DNA of 55,443 nucleotides from Acidobacteriota bacterium (lineage in GTDB: Bacteria > Acidobacteriota > Terriglobia > Terriglobales > Acidobacteriaceae), in NCBI GenBank assembly GCA_019351975.1, contig JABBOG010000001.1:84831-140273 (forward strand), written 5' to 3'. The position numbers and the translations under genes are program-made. Below are positions 31,114-39,888 of this stretch, in pieces. The notes below the pieces were generated by a model, which did no database searches, was not told the origin of the DNA, and saw only the letters and a program-made list of their open reading frames with translations. The first letter of the stretch is position 1, and every line of letters starts with the position of its first letter.

Positions 31114-31997
31114 GGGATGCTCCTGTATTTCGGCTCGCCACCGAAGTCGGTGGCGATAGCAGCATTTGCGTGTTGAAGGTCGGTCATTGAATGAAGACGA
31201 GGCGAGGGGACCTTGAGTTCTTGCAGCACGGATAACAATGTTTCGGTGGCGATGTTGCCGACGAGGTCGTTTTGCGCGAAAGGGCATCCGCCGAGGCCGC
31301 CGATTGCTGTATCGAAGCGTCGGCAGCCAGCGGCATATGCAGACTTGATTCTGTCTGCGGCGAGATCTGGCTGCGCATGGAGGTGGACGCCAATTTCGAG
31401 GTCGCTGTGTTCTGCGACGACTTCGCCGACGGTCTCCATAAGCTGCAACGAGGTTGCGATGCCTACGGTATCTGCGAGGGAGATTTGGCGAATGCCATAG
31501 GATTTGAGGGTCTCGCATGCCTGGAGGACGAGAGGGAGATTCCATTCGTCGCCGTAGGGATTGCCAAAGGCCATCGAGACATAGGCCACGACGTTCAGTT
31601 TCGATTGCTCTGCGAGCCGATGGATTGCCGCCAGCTCTCGCAGCGACTCGTGCTGCGTTTGACGCTGATTCCTGGCGAGAAAGTGCGGCGAGATGGAGTA
31701 CGGGAATCCGAGTGTGTGAACGGCACCTGTAGCGACGGCACGCTCTGCGCCTTTGGTGTTCACAACGATGGCGAGGATGTCGACGCCGTTGGTCGGGCCG
31801 AGGAGCTCCAGGACCTGCTCAGAGTCGGCCATTTGAGGAACGGCAGAAGGGGATACGAAGCTTACGGCGTCGATGTGGCGAAAGCCAGCGTCGATCAACT
31901 TGCGCAGGTGTGCGGCCTTGATGTTGGCGGGGATGTGGCCGTGCAGACCCTGCCATGCGTCTCTTGGACACTCAACGATTTTGACCACGTCTTCCAT
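31110..31997 (-). CDS. Hydroxymethylglutaryl-CoA lyase-like protein
   Basis: The 295-residue product is a DRE-TIM metallolyase-type barrel. It has SFVSPSAVPQMADSE near residue 50, LVVYVSMAFGNPYG-like PYG segment near 130, the active-site cysteine loop GGLGGCPFAQN near 240 and a metal-binding HLH near 205. HMG-CoA lyase cleaves HMG-CoA to acetyl-CoA and acetoacetate. Two motifs deviate: the first strand reads VECPRDAWQGLHG where the family has VGPRDGLQNE, and the HxH is followed by AQ, not DT. The catalytic Arg-Asp pair is kept. Start MEDVVKIV is chosen over a longer frame. Part of the leucine operon. Confidence 0.82.
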   Translation of the reverse strand: MEDVVKIVECPRDAWQGLHGHIPANIKAAHLRKLIDAGFRHIDAVSFVSPSAVPQMADSEQVLELLGPTNGVDILAIVVNTKGAERAVATGAVHTLGFPYSISPHFLARNQRQTQHESLRELAAIHRLAEQSKLNVVAYVSMAFGNPYGDEWNLPLVLQACETLKSYGIRQISLADTVGIATSLQLMETVGEVVAEHSDLEIGVHLHAQPDLAADRIKSAYAAGCRRFDTAIGGLGGCPFAQNDLVGNIATETLLSVLQELKVPSPRLHSMTDLQHANAAIATDFGGEPKYRSIP

Positions 31998-32026
31998 CGC
32001 CCTGTTTAACTCTGATGCTGAATGGA

Positions 32027-33226
32027 TCAGCCGCGCGAGGGATGTACTTTCAGGATTTCGCGAGCGATGACCATGCGCTGAATCTCGCTTGTGCCTTCGC
32101 CGATGGTGCAGAGCTTGACGTCGCGATAGTATTTTTCGGCGGGGTAGTCCTTGATGAAGCCGTAGCCGCCGAAGAGTTGGACGGCCTCGTCGCAGATGCG
32201 CACGGCGACTTCGCTGGCGAAGAGTTTTGCCATGGCGGACTCGCGCGTGACTTTGCGGCCGGAGTCCTTGAGGACGGCGGCGCGTTGCGTGAGGAGGCGA
32301 GCGGCGTCGAGCTCGGTGGCCATGTCCGCGAGCTTCCACTGAATACCCTGAAACTCTGCGATGGCCTTGCCGAATTGACGACGCTCTTTGACGTACTTGG
32401 TTGCGGCGTCCAATGCGCCGCGACCGATGCCAAGGGCGAGCGCGGCGATGGAGATTCTGCCGCCGTCGAGGACACGCATGGCATCGACGAAGCCTTCACC
32501 CTCGACGCCGAGGAGGTTTTCTGCGGGTATTTCGCAGTCCTCAAAGATGAGCTCGCTGGTGTCGCTGGCACGCAGGCCGAGCTTGTTTTCTTTTTTTCCG
32601 GGGCGAAATCCCCTGGTGCCTTTTTCCACTACGAAGGCGGAGAGACCGTGAGTTCCTTTGCTCTTATCTGTTACCGCGATGACGACGGCAACATCGGCGT
32701 AGTGACCGTTCGTGATGAACGTCTTGTTGCCGTTGAGGACATACATGTCGCCTTTGCGGACCGCCGAGGTGCGTGCGCCGCCTGCGTCGGAGCCGGAGCC
32801 GGGTTCGGTGAGACCCCATGCAGCGAGCCACTCACCGCTGGCGAGTTTTGGAATGTACTTCTGCTTTTGAGCTTCGTTGCCTGCGAGGAAGATGTGATTG
32901 GTGCCAAGCGAGTTGTGCGCGGCTACGGTAATTCCGATGGAGCCGTCGACGGCGGACAGCTCTTCGATGGCGAGGACATAATCTACGTAGCCCATGCCAG
33001 CGCCGCCGTACTCGGGCGGGAAGATGACGCCCATGAGGCCCATGGCTCCGAGCTTTTTTACGACGGCGGCAGGGAACTCGCTGGCTTCGTCCCAGACCAT
33101 GATGTTTGGAGCGATCTCGCGTGCGGCGAACTGTCGAATCTCTTTGCGCAGGGACTCCTGATCTTCGGTCAGCACGAAGGGGTAAAGACTATCTACTTTG
33201 TCCATCGACTCTAATGCCACAGCCAT
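32027..33226 (-). CDS. Acyl-CoA dehydrogenase
   Basis: The 399-residue flavoprotein starts MAVALESMD with GGGAG 8 nt upstream. It has [12 protein letters not shown] and [10 protein letters not shown] (FAD/substrate loops, about 145-185), [22 protein letters not shown] (about 290) and the C-terminal [18 protein letters not shown]. The context suggests isovaleryl-CoA dehydrogenation. However, the glutamate in IGEGTSE is the catalytic base position of short- and medium-chain enzymes, whereas isovaleryl-CoA dehydrogenases normally have Ala or Gly there and the base elsewhere. So I call the family firmly and the leucine substrate tentatively. Confidence 0.93.
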   Translation of the reverse strand: MAVALESMDKVDSLYPFVLTEDQESLRKEIRQFAAREIAPNIMVWDEASEFPAAVVKKLGAMGLMGVIFPPEYGGAGMGYVDYVLAIEELSAVDGSIGITVAAHNSLGTNHIFLAGNEAQKQKYIPKLASGEWLAAWGLTEPGSGSDAGGARTSAVRKGDMYVLNGNKTFITNGHYADVAVVIAVTDKSKGTHGLSAFVVEKGTRGFRPGKKENKLGLRASDTSELIFEDCEIPAENLLGVEGEGFVDAMRVLDGGRISIAALALGIGRGALDAATKYVKERRQFGKAIAEFQGIQWKLADMATELDAARLLTQRAAVLKDSGRKVTRESAMAKLFASEVAVRICDEAVQLFGGYGFIKDYPAEKYYRDVKLCTIGEGTSEIQRMVIAREILKVHPSRG

Positions 33227-33347
33227 GACTGAAACTCCCTTGCGCGTGCGCGTATGTGTAGGATGCCGCCAGAACAGACCCTGCAGCACCGCCGAATGAT
33301 ACCGCGCGGTGCTCACGGCTGTCCTTTGAAGTTGGGCGAATATCAAC

Positions 33348-35081
33348 CTATGTTTGAAGGACGCCGGGGTTGAACGTTGGTACATCGGGGTTCAGGGCGC
33401 AGGCGTGGAGGGCTGTGATCAGAACTTCGCGGGTTTTCGCGGGGTCGATGATGGCGTCGATCCATAGGCGAGCGGCTCCGTAGCGCGGGTCGGCCTGGGC
33501 GTCGTAGGCATTCTTGATCTCGTCGTGAAGCGCTTGTTTTTCGGCGTCGCTGAGGGCTTTGCCGCCGCGCTCCATCTGCTTGGCACGCACTTCGGCGAGG
33601 GTATTCGCCGCGGAGGCGCCGCTCATGACGGCGTAACGGGCGGTCGGCCAAGCGAATAGAAACCGCGGGTCGTAGGCTTTGCCGCACATGGCGTAATGGC
33701 CCGCGCCGAAGCTGCCGCCAACGATCACAGTGATCTTGGGGACGACGCTGGTGCTTACGGCGGAGACCATCTTTGCGCCAGCGCGGATGATGCCTGACCA
33801 CTCGGCATCTTTGCCGACCATGAAGCCGTTCACGTCGTGCAGGAAGATCAGCGGAACAAGGCTCTGGTTACAGTCCATGATGAAGCGTGCAGCTTTTTGC
33901 GCGCTTTCGGTGTAGATGACGCCGCCGACTTCGATGCGTTTTGTTCCTGCCATGGGCCCCATGGCAACGGTCTGGCTCTGGTTGGTCTTCTGGTTGGCGA
34001 CGATGCCGACGGCGTGGCCTCCGATGCGCGCATACCCGCATAGGACGGTGCGGCCAAAGTCGGACTTGTATTCGTCGAACTCGCTGCGATCCACGATCCG
34101 CGCGATGATCTCGCGCATGTCGTATACGTTGCTGGCGCCGGGGGCGGGATTCAGGAGGGCGTACAGATCTTCCGCGGCGAATGCTGGAGCGTCCTTTGGG
34201 GCGTTGAATTTGATTGCGCTGAAGGGCGCGCCGAGCCGCTCGCCGAGCTTGCCAACGAGGGAGCGTAGCCGGGCGAGACACAGGTGTTCGTTGGGTTCCT
34301 TGAAGTCGACCGTCCCGGAGATTTCGGCGTGCATGGTTGCGCCACCAAGCTCCTCAGCGGAGGTCTTTTGTCCGATGGCGGCCTGCACGAGGGAGGGACC
34401 GGCGAGAAAGAGTCCGGAGCCCTCGGTCATGAGCACTGTGTCCGTCATTACCGGAAGGTAGGCACCGCCTGCGACGCACATGCCGAGGATGGCTGTGATC
34501 TGCGGGATGCCGAGAGAGCTCATGACGGCGTTGTTGCGAAAGACGCGGCCAAAGTCGTCTGTGTCGGGAAATACATCTTCCTGGAGGGGAAGGAATACGC
34601 CGGAAGAGTCGACGAGATAGAGGGTTGGGATGCGGTTTTCGAGGGCGATGGTTTGAGCGCGCAGCACCTTCTTTGCGGTCATGGGGAAGAAGGCGCCTGC
34701 CTTCACGGTCGCGTCGTTGGCGATGATCATGCAGAGACGTCCGCTGACACGGCCGAGGCCGGTGACGACGCCTGCGCCTGGAGCGCCGCCGTAGTCGGCG
34801 TACATGCCATGCGCCGCCCAGAGACCCAGCTCGAGAAGCTCCGTTCCTTCGTCGAGCAGCAGCGCCAGACGCTCGCGAACGGTGAGGCGGCCCTTGGCCC
34901 GTTGAGCGTCTGCGGCTTTGGGGCCGCCGCCCTGCTGAATCGTACGCTCCTGGGTGCGCAGATCATTCATGATTAGCTTGAGTGCGTTACGGTTGTCGCG
35001 TGCTTTCGTTGACGCAGGGTCGAGCTTCGATCCCAATCGGTTATCGAACTTTATTGCGCCTGCCTTTGGTTCATCCGCCAT
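33348..35081 (-). CDS. Acyl-CoA carboxylase carboxyltransferase subunit, methylcrotonyl-CoA type
   Basis: The 577-residue product has the tandem crotonase-like carboxyltransferase halves. In the first are [18 protein letters not shown] (about 63) and [31 protein letters not shown] (about 150-185) with [15 protein letters not shown]; in the second are [15 protein letters not shown] [14 protein letters not shown] (about 420) and [16 protein letters not shown] (about 455). The DVFPD-x-DxFGR pattern is characteristic of methylcrotonyl-CoA carboxylase beta subunits versus propionyl-CoA ones. It would transfer carboxyl from biotin to 3-methylcrotonyl-CoA. The matching biotin carboxylase/BCCP subunit is not in the window. 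Confidence 0.92.
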   Translation of the reverse strand: MADEPKAGAIKFDNRLGSKLDPASTKARDNRNALKLIMNDLRTQERTIQQGGGPKAADAQRAKGRLTVRERLALLLDEGTELLELGLWAAHGMYADYGGAPGAGVVTGLGRVSGRLCMIIANDATVKAGAFFPMTAKKVLRAQTIALENRIPTLYLVDSSGVFLPLQEDVFPDTDDFGRVFRNNAVMSSLGIPQITAILGMCVAGGAYLPVMTDTVLMTEGSGLFLAGPSLVQAAIGQKTSAEELGGATMHAEISGTVDFKEPNEHLCLARLRSLVGKLGERLGAPFSAIKFNAPKDAPAFAAEDLYALLNPAPGASNVYDMREIIARIVDRSEFDEYKSDFGRTVLCGYARIGGHAVGIVANQKTNQSQTVAMGPMAGTKRIEVGGVIYTESAQKAARFIMDCNQSLVPLIFLHDVNGFMVGKDAEWSGIIRAGAKMVSAVSTSVVPKITVIVGGSFGAGHYAMCGKAYDPRFLFAWPTARYAVMSGASAANTLAEVRAKQMERGGKALSDAEKQALHDEIKNAYDAQADPRYGAARLWIDAIIDPAKTREVLITALHACALNPDVPTFNPGVLQT

Positions 35082-35161
35082 AGCACCACCTTCGATTCAC
35101 GCGCCGAGGATAGCACGCCGTCGGAGTGATGTGCAGCGCTGGCGTTCGATAGACGGACGGA

Positions 35162-36085
35162 CTACATCAGCGAGCTGTACCAGGCGATCAGATGCGCACC
35201 TGCAACGGCCGCGATCAATCCGCCGATGGAGAGGAAGGTGCCTAGCGGCAGGCGCGTGGTCGCAGTCGCGCGGCCGCGCAACAGCTGCGGAACTGCATAC
35301 ATGGAGCTAAGAACGACACCGAGAAAGAGGGCCAGAACGGCGGGCCAGAAACCGAGAAATGCAGCGATCATCGCGACCAATTTTATGTCGCCGAGACCCA
35401 CACCTTCGCGATGGCGCAGCTTCAAGTACACGTAGCGGACGAGCAGCAGGATGCTTCCAGCGCAGACGATTGCGAACATTCTTCCGAGCACCAGATGCTC
35501 GGGTCCAGTAAGGATGACGTTGCCGCGATCGACGACGTTGCCGGGGCTGGAGAGAGGATTCTGTCCGTGGAGAAGCACTTCGTCTGCGTGCGGTCCGAGG
35601 AAGATGGCGCGGCAGCAGACGAGGATACATGCGATGACGATACCGGTAACGGTAAAGGCGTCTGGCAGCGTGTAGGTCTGCCAGTCCATGACGGCGAGGC
35701 CTATGAGCAGGAAGCCGATGACCGCGAAAGAGATTGCGTCGATGACGTGTCCGGCGAAGGCGTTGGTGGCGAGGCCCGGTGTGAGCAGGATTCGTGCAGT
35801 GTGCGCAACGTATGCGAGCCACAGGCCGAAGGCGAACTCGACTGCGGGATAGCGGTAGGAGATGGGCTGTGAGCAGCTTCTACAGCGGGCGTGCAGCAGC
35901 AGCCAGCTGAGCAGCGGAATATTGTCGTACCAGAGAAGGGGAGTGTTGCAGCGGGGGCAATGGGAGCGCGGCTTGTTGATGCTGCGGTGGTCAGGCAGGC
36001 GCGAGATGCAGACGTTCAGGAAGCTGCCGAGAAGAAGTCCAAGGAGGAACGCAGGCAGCTCGATCACAAAGGGACCGTTAAGCAT
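35162..36085 (-). CDS. Prepilin peptidase (A24 family, type IV leader peptidase/methyltransferase)
   Basis: The 307-residue membrane protein has an N-terminal cytoplasmic methyltransferase loop with CPRC (about 44) and CRSC (about 67) pairs, typical of the zinc-binding type. It then has six to seven membrane segments. The aspartyl protease residues are in LAVMDWQTYTLPDAFT (about 133) and GVGLGDIKLVAMIAAFLG (about 225). It cleaves and N-methylates type IV pilin-like leaders. GSFLNVCISRLP is the usual start. No pilin genes are adjacent. Confidence 0.95.
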   Translation of the reverse strand: MLNGPFVIELPAFLLGLLLGSFLNVCISRLPDHRSINKPRSHCPRCNTPLLWYDNIPLLSWLLLHARCRSCSQPISYRYPAVEFAFGLWLAYVAHTARILLTPGLATNAFAGHVIDAISFAVIGFLLIGLAVMDWQTYTLPDAFTVTGIVIACILVCCRAIFLGPHADEVLLHGQNPLSSPGNVVDRGNVILTGPEHLVLGRMFAIVCAGSILLLVRYVYLKLRHREGVGLGDIKLVAMIAAFLGFWPAVLALFLGVVLSSMYAVPQLLRGRATATTRLPLGTFLSIGGLIAAVAGAHLIAWYSSLM

Positions 36086-36239
36086 GTCTCAAGTATAGGT
36101 GGGGTATGCGACCATTGTGCTGAAGGGTTGGTGGAGATCCGGGGGTATCAAAAAAAAGATGCTTTTTGCGATGCCCTGTACAACGGTGCTTATGCGTCGA
36201 TTGATCGGTGGGATGAGGATTGTCGCGTAGAGTTGGGAG

Positions 36240-36734
36240 ATGGGTTTATGGGAAACCACGGTGGAGGGTCTCAGATGGCTGCGGGCTGCTTTTGAGCGCG
36301 CCGCGCCTGGCTTGGCGAAGACCTGCCCATGGATTGGATGCCTTCTTTTGGTGATTGCCGGAGCTTGCGCGGCAACGTCCTGGAGGTTCGCGCATGGGCG
36401 AGTGCGAGCGATGGCAACGGTCACGGAAAACGTGCCGAGCTTCGCTAAAGAGGGAGGAATTCTTTACTGTCCACGATTGCGTTTTCGCGCGGCAGATGGC
36501 GAGATCGTTCAGGTTGTAGCCGGACCCGGTACAGAGGACATCGACTTTGCTGCCGGGGAAGTTGTGCCAGTACTTTATGTGGCGGGAGATCCGCGGAGTG
36601 CGATCATCGCGACGGTGTGGCGCGCATATCATGCTGCGATCATCTTCGGTCTTTGGGGAACGGCGTTGTTTGATTTGGGATGGGCGATCCGTGTGATGAT
36701 GCAGGCGCGGTCGATGCGGTCGGGCATTCGCTAG
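36240..36734 (+). CDS. DUF3592-like membrane protein
   Basis: The 164-residue product has a membrane segment (about 30-48, CPWIGCLLLVIAGACAATSW), an extracytoplasmic beta domain (about 55-125) and a second membrane segment (about 132-152). The middle domain reads TVTENVPSFAKEGGILYCPRLRFRA then GEVVPVLYVAGDPRSAIIATVW, which resembles the DUF3592 pattern of 'VPVxYxPxxPxxAxI'. The function is unknown. The stop overlaps the convergent porin gene by 4 bp. Confidence 0.75.
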   Translation: MGLWETTVEGLRWLRAAFERAAPGLAKTCPWIGCLLLVIAGACAATSWRFAHGRVRAMATVTENVPSFAKEGGILYCPRLRFRAADGEIVQVVAGPGTEDIDFAAGEVVPVLYVAGDPRSAIIATVWRAYHAAIIFGLWGTALFDLGWAIRVMMQARSMRSGIR

Positions 36735-38380
36735 CGCTCAAAGTGCAACCGGAAGGCGAAGATGCCGGGGACGGGACCGCGGGCTTTGTTGAAGGCGGGA
36801 TCGTCGACGAGCTGATAGTCGAGGGTTGTGTGGACGTATTTCGAAAGCTTGTGATCGTAGTACAGTTCGACGTTCCTTTCAGAGCCGTAGCTGAGAGCAC
36901 CGTCGCCGGTGAGGATGCCGATACCGCCGTCGGCGAGGTAGGTCTGGTTCGCCTTTGAGATGCCGCTGGCGATAAACGCTGCACCAACAACGTCATCTGG
37001 TTGTCTCCAGGTAGCGCCTTTGATGGCCGTGCCAAATGTCGCGGTCCAGTTGGCGTCGGTGAACTCGAAGGACTCATTTTGCCCGCTGTTGCGGCCGATA
37101 CGCGAAAAGACGCCGATGTTGTTTGCGATCTCCTGCTCCATGTTGAATCCGAAGCCCCAGGTGTTGCGCAGGGCATGCGTGCTGTCGATTCCGCCGGTGA
37201 CGCCGTTGGCGCTGGCTAGAAATTTGGCGGGCGTGCCCCAGACGGCGAGCGTGGCCGGATCATTGGCGAGTGCGACCGCCGCCTTGTAGCTACCCATGTT
37301 TGCGCGGTCATCGAAGGCGAGGAAGCGAATGGTTCCGGCGTGGGCACGGATGCTGTGCCGATGTTCAAGTTCGGTGACCATTCCCCAATCCTGGAAGATT
37401 TTTCCATCGCCCGCTTCAGGTTCGGAAGGGATGGTGAGGTACAGGCTTTCGGCGGTGAATTGATTGCGGTACTTCGACATTTGCAGCCAGCCGTAGCGCA
37501 GGGTCCACCTGGAGCGGTGCCATTCGAGCGCGACTCCGGTGGTGAAGCCCAGGGCGTCGGCGGGGTAATCCCAGGCGGCATCGGCCATCAGAGCCCAGTT
37601 CATGAATTGTTCGCGTGGGTCGTTGGCGTATGCGTTGTTATCGAAGATATCCTTGGCGCTGAACCTGCCTGCTGTAATAACGATCCGGTCGCTGTCCTGT
37701 TTCCCGCGGACGGTAAGCAGATCGTCATCCACGGACTCCTGCCCTTTCTGCCCGTCAAGGTTGATGGTTTTGCGCAGGAAGAACCTGACAACGGAGAAGT
37801 GGGGGTAACGTACGCCGACTTTGAAGGCTTCGCCGTCGGGAAAATCGTTGATCCCGTAAGTATTGTTCAGGCCGTAGCCCTGCCACATGAGAGTGTCAAG
37901 GTGGAACTCGGTGTCGGCGCCTAAACGGTAGCCAAAGTAGGCGTCGAGGGATTGCGTTTCGCGGGCTTGCCCCTGGGTGGGCAGGCTGCTTCCGGTTCCG
38001 GGCCAAAGGTACGCAGGGTTGGAATATTGGGCGGCGAAGGAGGTGTATCCCATGCCTGTAAGCGTGTATTGGATGTGGAAGTTGTACTTCTGGGGCAGGC
38101 TCGAAGCGGATTGCTCGGGATGCAGCGGTGAAGGGATATCCTGAGAGAAGGTACCGTTTGCCGGGACTGGAAAATCGGTGATCAGGTTTGTGGCTACGCT
38201 GACGCTCAATGCGTTGCTGAGGTTCAGCGTGGGTGCAAGGACGGCAGAGTGGGCGCCTGGCGCTGTTGCGAGCGAGACATTTGGGGCGGCGTCTTTGTGG
38301 ACTTCCGCGAAGGTGTAGGACGGCACGAGCGTCGCGACGGTGAGAAGAAGGGTGATGAAACGAGGATTTACGTTTAGCAT
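36731..38380 (-). CDS. OprB-family carbohydrate-type outer membrane porin
   Basis: The 549-residue product has a signal peptide (MLNVNPRFITLLLTVATLVPSYTFA). From about residue 90 it is a beta-barrel with alternating aromatic strands ending FAFRLHFER, the usual C-terminal aromatic-rich strand. GRFSAKDIFDNNAYANDPRE and WALMADAAWDYPADALGFT (about 240-285) match the OprB signature region. OprB porins admit sugars, but here the gene is divergent from a CsoR/RcnR-family metal-type repressor with a shared operator, so a metal or aldehyde signal may control an uptake or export pore. The -10 box TATACT overlaps that operator. Confidence 0.88.
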   Translation of the reverse strand: MLNVNPRFITLLLTVATLVPSYTFAEVHKDAAPNVSLATAPGAHSAVLAPTLNLSNALSVSVATNLITDFPVPANGTFSQDIPSPLHPEQSASSLPQKYNFHIQYTLTGMGYTSFAAQYSNPAYLWPGTGSSLPTQGQARETQSLDAYFGYRLGADTEFHLDTLMWQGYGLNNTYGINDFPDGEAFKVGVRYPHFSVVRFFLRKTINLDGQKGQESVDDDLLTVRGKQDSDRIVITAGRFSAKDIFDNNAYANDPREQFMNWALMADAAWDYPADALGFTTGVALEWHRSRWTLRYGWLQMSKYRNQFTAESLYLTIPSEPEAGDGKIFQDWGMVTELEHRHSIRAHAGTIRFLAFDDRANMGSYKAAVALANDPATLAVWGTPAKFLASANGVTGGIDSTHALRNTWGFGFNMEQEIANNIGVFSRIGRNSGQNESFEFTDANWTATFGTAIKGATWRQPDDVVGAAFIASGISKANQTYLADGGIGILTGDGALSYGSERNVELYYDHKLSKYVHTTLDYQLVDDPAFNKARGPVPGIFAFRLHFER

Positions 38381-38423
38381 GAAGATTCCTCATTCTTCGC
38401 GAAGACAAAGAATGGAAGATGAA

Positions 38424-38479
38424 TTTAAGTACGAAGGTTCAAAAATAGTATACCCCAGTAGGGTATATCCGAGGTGGAG
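38424..38479. promoter_or_regulatory. Divergent promoters of the porin and CsoR/RcnR genes
   Basis: On the plus strand a TTTAAG -35 (38424-38429) and a TAGTAT -10 (38446-38451) 16 bp apart serve the repressor gene. On the minus strand TATACT (38447-38452) is a -10 for the porin; its -35 is weak. Both -10 elements overlap the TATACCC-CAGTA-GGGTATA dyad (38449-38467), so one bound repressor would block both. Confidence 0.6.
38449..38467. promoter_or_regulatory. CsoR/RcnR-type operator
   Basis: Arms TATACCC and GGGTATA are perfect 7-bp inverted repeats with a 5-nt spacer. Central G/C-runs flanked by TA are the hallmark of operators for the CsoR/RcnR/FrmR family. It lies 13 bp before the repressor start codon. 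Confidence 0.82.
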
Positions 38480-38755
38480 ATGCCGGTAGAGATGGATCGG
38501 GAACGAGTGAAGCTGGTTAACCGCGCGAAGCGGATCCATGGCCAGATGGAGAGAATCGAGCGCAGCCTGACGGAGGAGCACGATTGCACCAACGTGCTGA
38601 TGCTGTTAGCTGCTGTGCGGGGAGGGATCGACGGGCTGATGGCGGAGGTTCTCGAAGACCACATCCGGCTGCACCTTATCGGTCCGAAGGCGAAGGCGCT
38701 GACGCCGGAGCTTGGCGAGGAACTGATTGATCTGGTGCGAGCGTATATGAAGTAA
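38480..38755 (+). CDS. CsoR/RcnR/FrmR-family metal- or formaldehyde-responsive repressor
   Basis: The 91-residue all-helical protein has KLVNRAKRIHGQMERIERSL, then HDCTNVLMLLAAVRGGIDGLMAEVLEDHIRLHL. Numbered from ATG 38480, the sensory residues are C36, H61 and H65. These equal C35, H60, H64 of E. coli RcnR, so the Cys-His-His set looks RcnR-like (Ni/Co); FrmR has Glu at the last position. But the N-terminal His3 ligand of RcnR is lacking; the start MPVEM has Pro2 (as FrmR) and Glu4. The inducer is therefore open. The GTG at 38474 is a less likely start. It is divergent from the porin gene with an operator between them. Confidence 0.92.
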   Translation: MPVEMDRERVKLVNRAKRIHGQMERIERSLTEEHDCTNVLMLLAAVRGGIDGLMAEVLEDHIRLHLIGPKAKALTPELGEELIDLVRAYMK

Positions 38756-38896
38756 GTTGCTGACATTTGGATGATATCCACAAGTGGGTTGGATCGGATT
38801 TGACTTTGTCCAGCGGGAGATTTAGCTTCTTCTCAACACGGGAAAGGAGGATGGTCCAAGCCTATGAAAATTGATTGTTCCAGTTGTATCAACACA

Positions 38897-39080
38897 CGTG
38901 AGGTGACTGAGGCTTAGAGCATCCATTGCTCTAGACCTGACGAGCAGAAAGCCAACGGCCGAGCGCAGCGCCAGGCCAGCTTTCGATCTCCGAGGCCCAT
39001 CCGAGAGTGGATGCCTCAAGTCAATCCCACCAGATCACCGCATATCGGCTCGCTCTTCGGAGCGGGCCGATTGTGTTTTG
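38897..39080 (+). ncRNA. Candidate structured non-coding RNA of unknown family
   Basis: A closing helix pairs GACTGAGGC (38905-38913) with GCCTCAAGTC (39013-39022), 9 bp with one bulged A, and GGTG/CACC can extend it. Inside are the hairpin TAGAGC/GCTCTA (38915-38933) and a second arm GAAAGC/GCTTTC (38947-38984) enclosing GGCC/GGCC. GCATCCA (38919-38925) is also exactly complementary to TGGATGC (39008-39014), an alternative pairing. A strong terminator follows. It could be a 6S-like RNA (a rod with a bubble) or a riboswitch with terminator ahead of thiG. I recognise no family: TPP riboswitch core motifs are absent. Confidence 0.5.
39044..39079 (+). terminator. Rho-independent terminator with UUCG loop
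   Basis: A 12-bp stem (39044-39055 with 39060-39071, one G-T pair) is closed by a TTCG tetraloop and followed by TGTGTTTT. It ends 29 bp before the thiG start and terminates a transcript coming from the left that contains no gene after the repressor. Confidence 0.88.
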
Positions 39081-39108
39081 CGTATGCGCAGTGGCGTAGG
39101 ATTAAGGC

Positions 39109-39879
39109 ATGGATTCGTTGATTATTGCAGGGCGCACGTTTTCGTCGAGGTTGATCGTAGGGACGGGGAAGTACAGGGATGGTGCGGAGACGAAGGCTGC
39201 GATTGAAGCCTCTGGCGCACAGATGGTTACGGTTGCGGTGCGGCGCGTTGAGCTGGATCGCACGAAGGAGTCGCTGCTCGACTTCATCGATCCGAAGAGG
39301 TATTTTCTACTGCCCAACACGGCTGGCTGCTACACAGCAGAAGAGGCGATCCGCGCGGCGCGGCTGGGGCGTGAAGTGGGGATTTCGGATTGGGTGAAGA
39401 TTGAGGTGATCGGCGACACGGCGACGCTGTATCCGGATGTTCAAGCCACGGTTGAGGCGACGCGCGTGCTGGTCAAGGAGGGCTTTACGGTGTTGCCTTA
39501 CACCACAGATGACATTGTGTTTGCGAAGCGGTTGATCGATGTGGGAGCGGCGGCGGTGATGCCGCTGGGAGCGCCGATTGGGACGGGATTGGGTATTGCG
39601 AACAGCTATACACTGCGGATGATGCGTGAGCTTATCACCGAGGTTCCGCTGATTGTGGATGCGGGGCTGGGTACGGCAAGCGATGCGGCGCTGGCGATGG
39701 AGATGGGGTTCGATGGCGTGCTGCTGAATACGGCGATGGCCGCGGCGAAGGATCCTGTGCTGATGTCGTCGGCGATGAAGAAGGGTGTGGAGGCGGGGCG
39801 CGAGGCGTTTATCGCGGGACGTATGGGGAAGAAGTTGTATGCGACAGCAAGCTCACCGCTCGAAGGCATCTCGCGGTGA
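39109..39879 (+). CDS. thiG: Thiazole synthase
   Basis: ThiG forms the thiazole phosphate ring of thiamine from 1-deoxyxylulose 5-phosphate, dehydroglycine or iminoacetate, and the ThiS thiocarboxylate. The 256-residue barrel has RLIVGTGKY near residue 14, the Schiff-base lysine K97 in [10 protein letters not shown], and phosphate-binding [12 protein letters not shown] (about 147) and [17 protein letters not shown] (about 183). No thiS, thiF, thiH/O or other thi genes are near, so it is isolated from its pathway. The preceding terminator means it needs its own promoter or readthrough. Confidence 0.96.
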   Translation: MDSLIIAGRTFSSRLIVGTGKYRDGAETKAAIEASGAQMVTVAVRRVELDRTKESLLDFIDPKRYFLLPNTAGCYTAEEAIRAARLGREVGISDWVKIEVIGDTATLYPDVQATVEATRVLVKEGFTVLPYTTDDIVFAKRLIDVGAAAVMPLGAPIGTGLGIANSYTLRMMRELITEVPLIVDAGLGTASDAALAMEMGFDGVLLNTAMAAAKDPVLMSSAMKKGVEAGREAFIAGRMGKKLYATASSPLEGISR

Positions 39880-39888
39880 GCTGAGTGC

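Noticed and set aside
36731-38380. TonB-dependent receptor instead of porin
   Set aside because: No plug domain or TonB box; the strand signature matches OprB-type porins.
38897-39108. TPP riboswitch controlling thiG
   Set aside because: The CUGAGA and ACCUGAUCUGG-type core motifs are not present, so the known thiamine switch is not supported.
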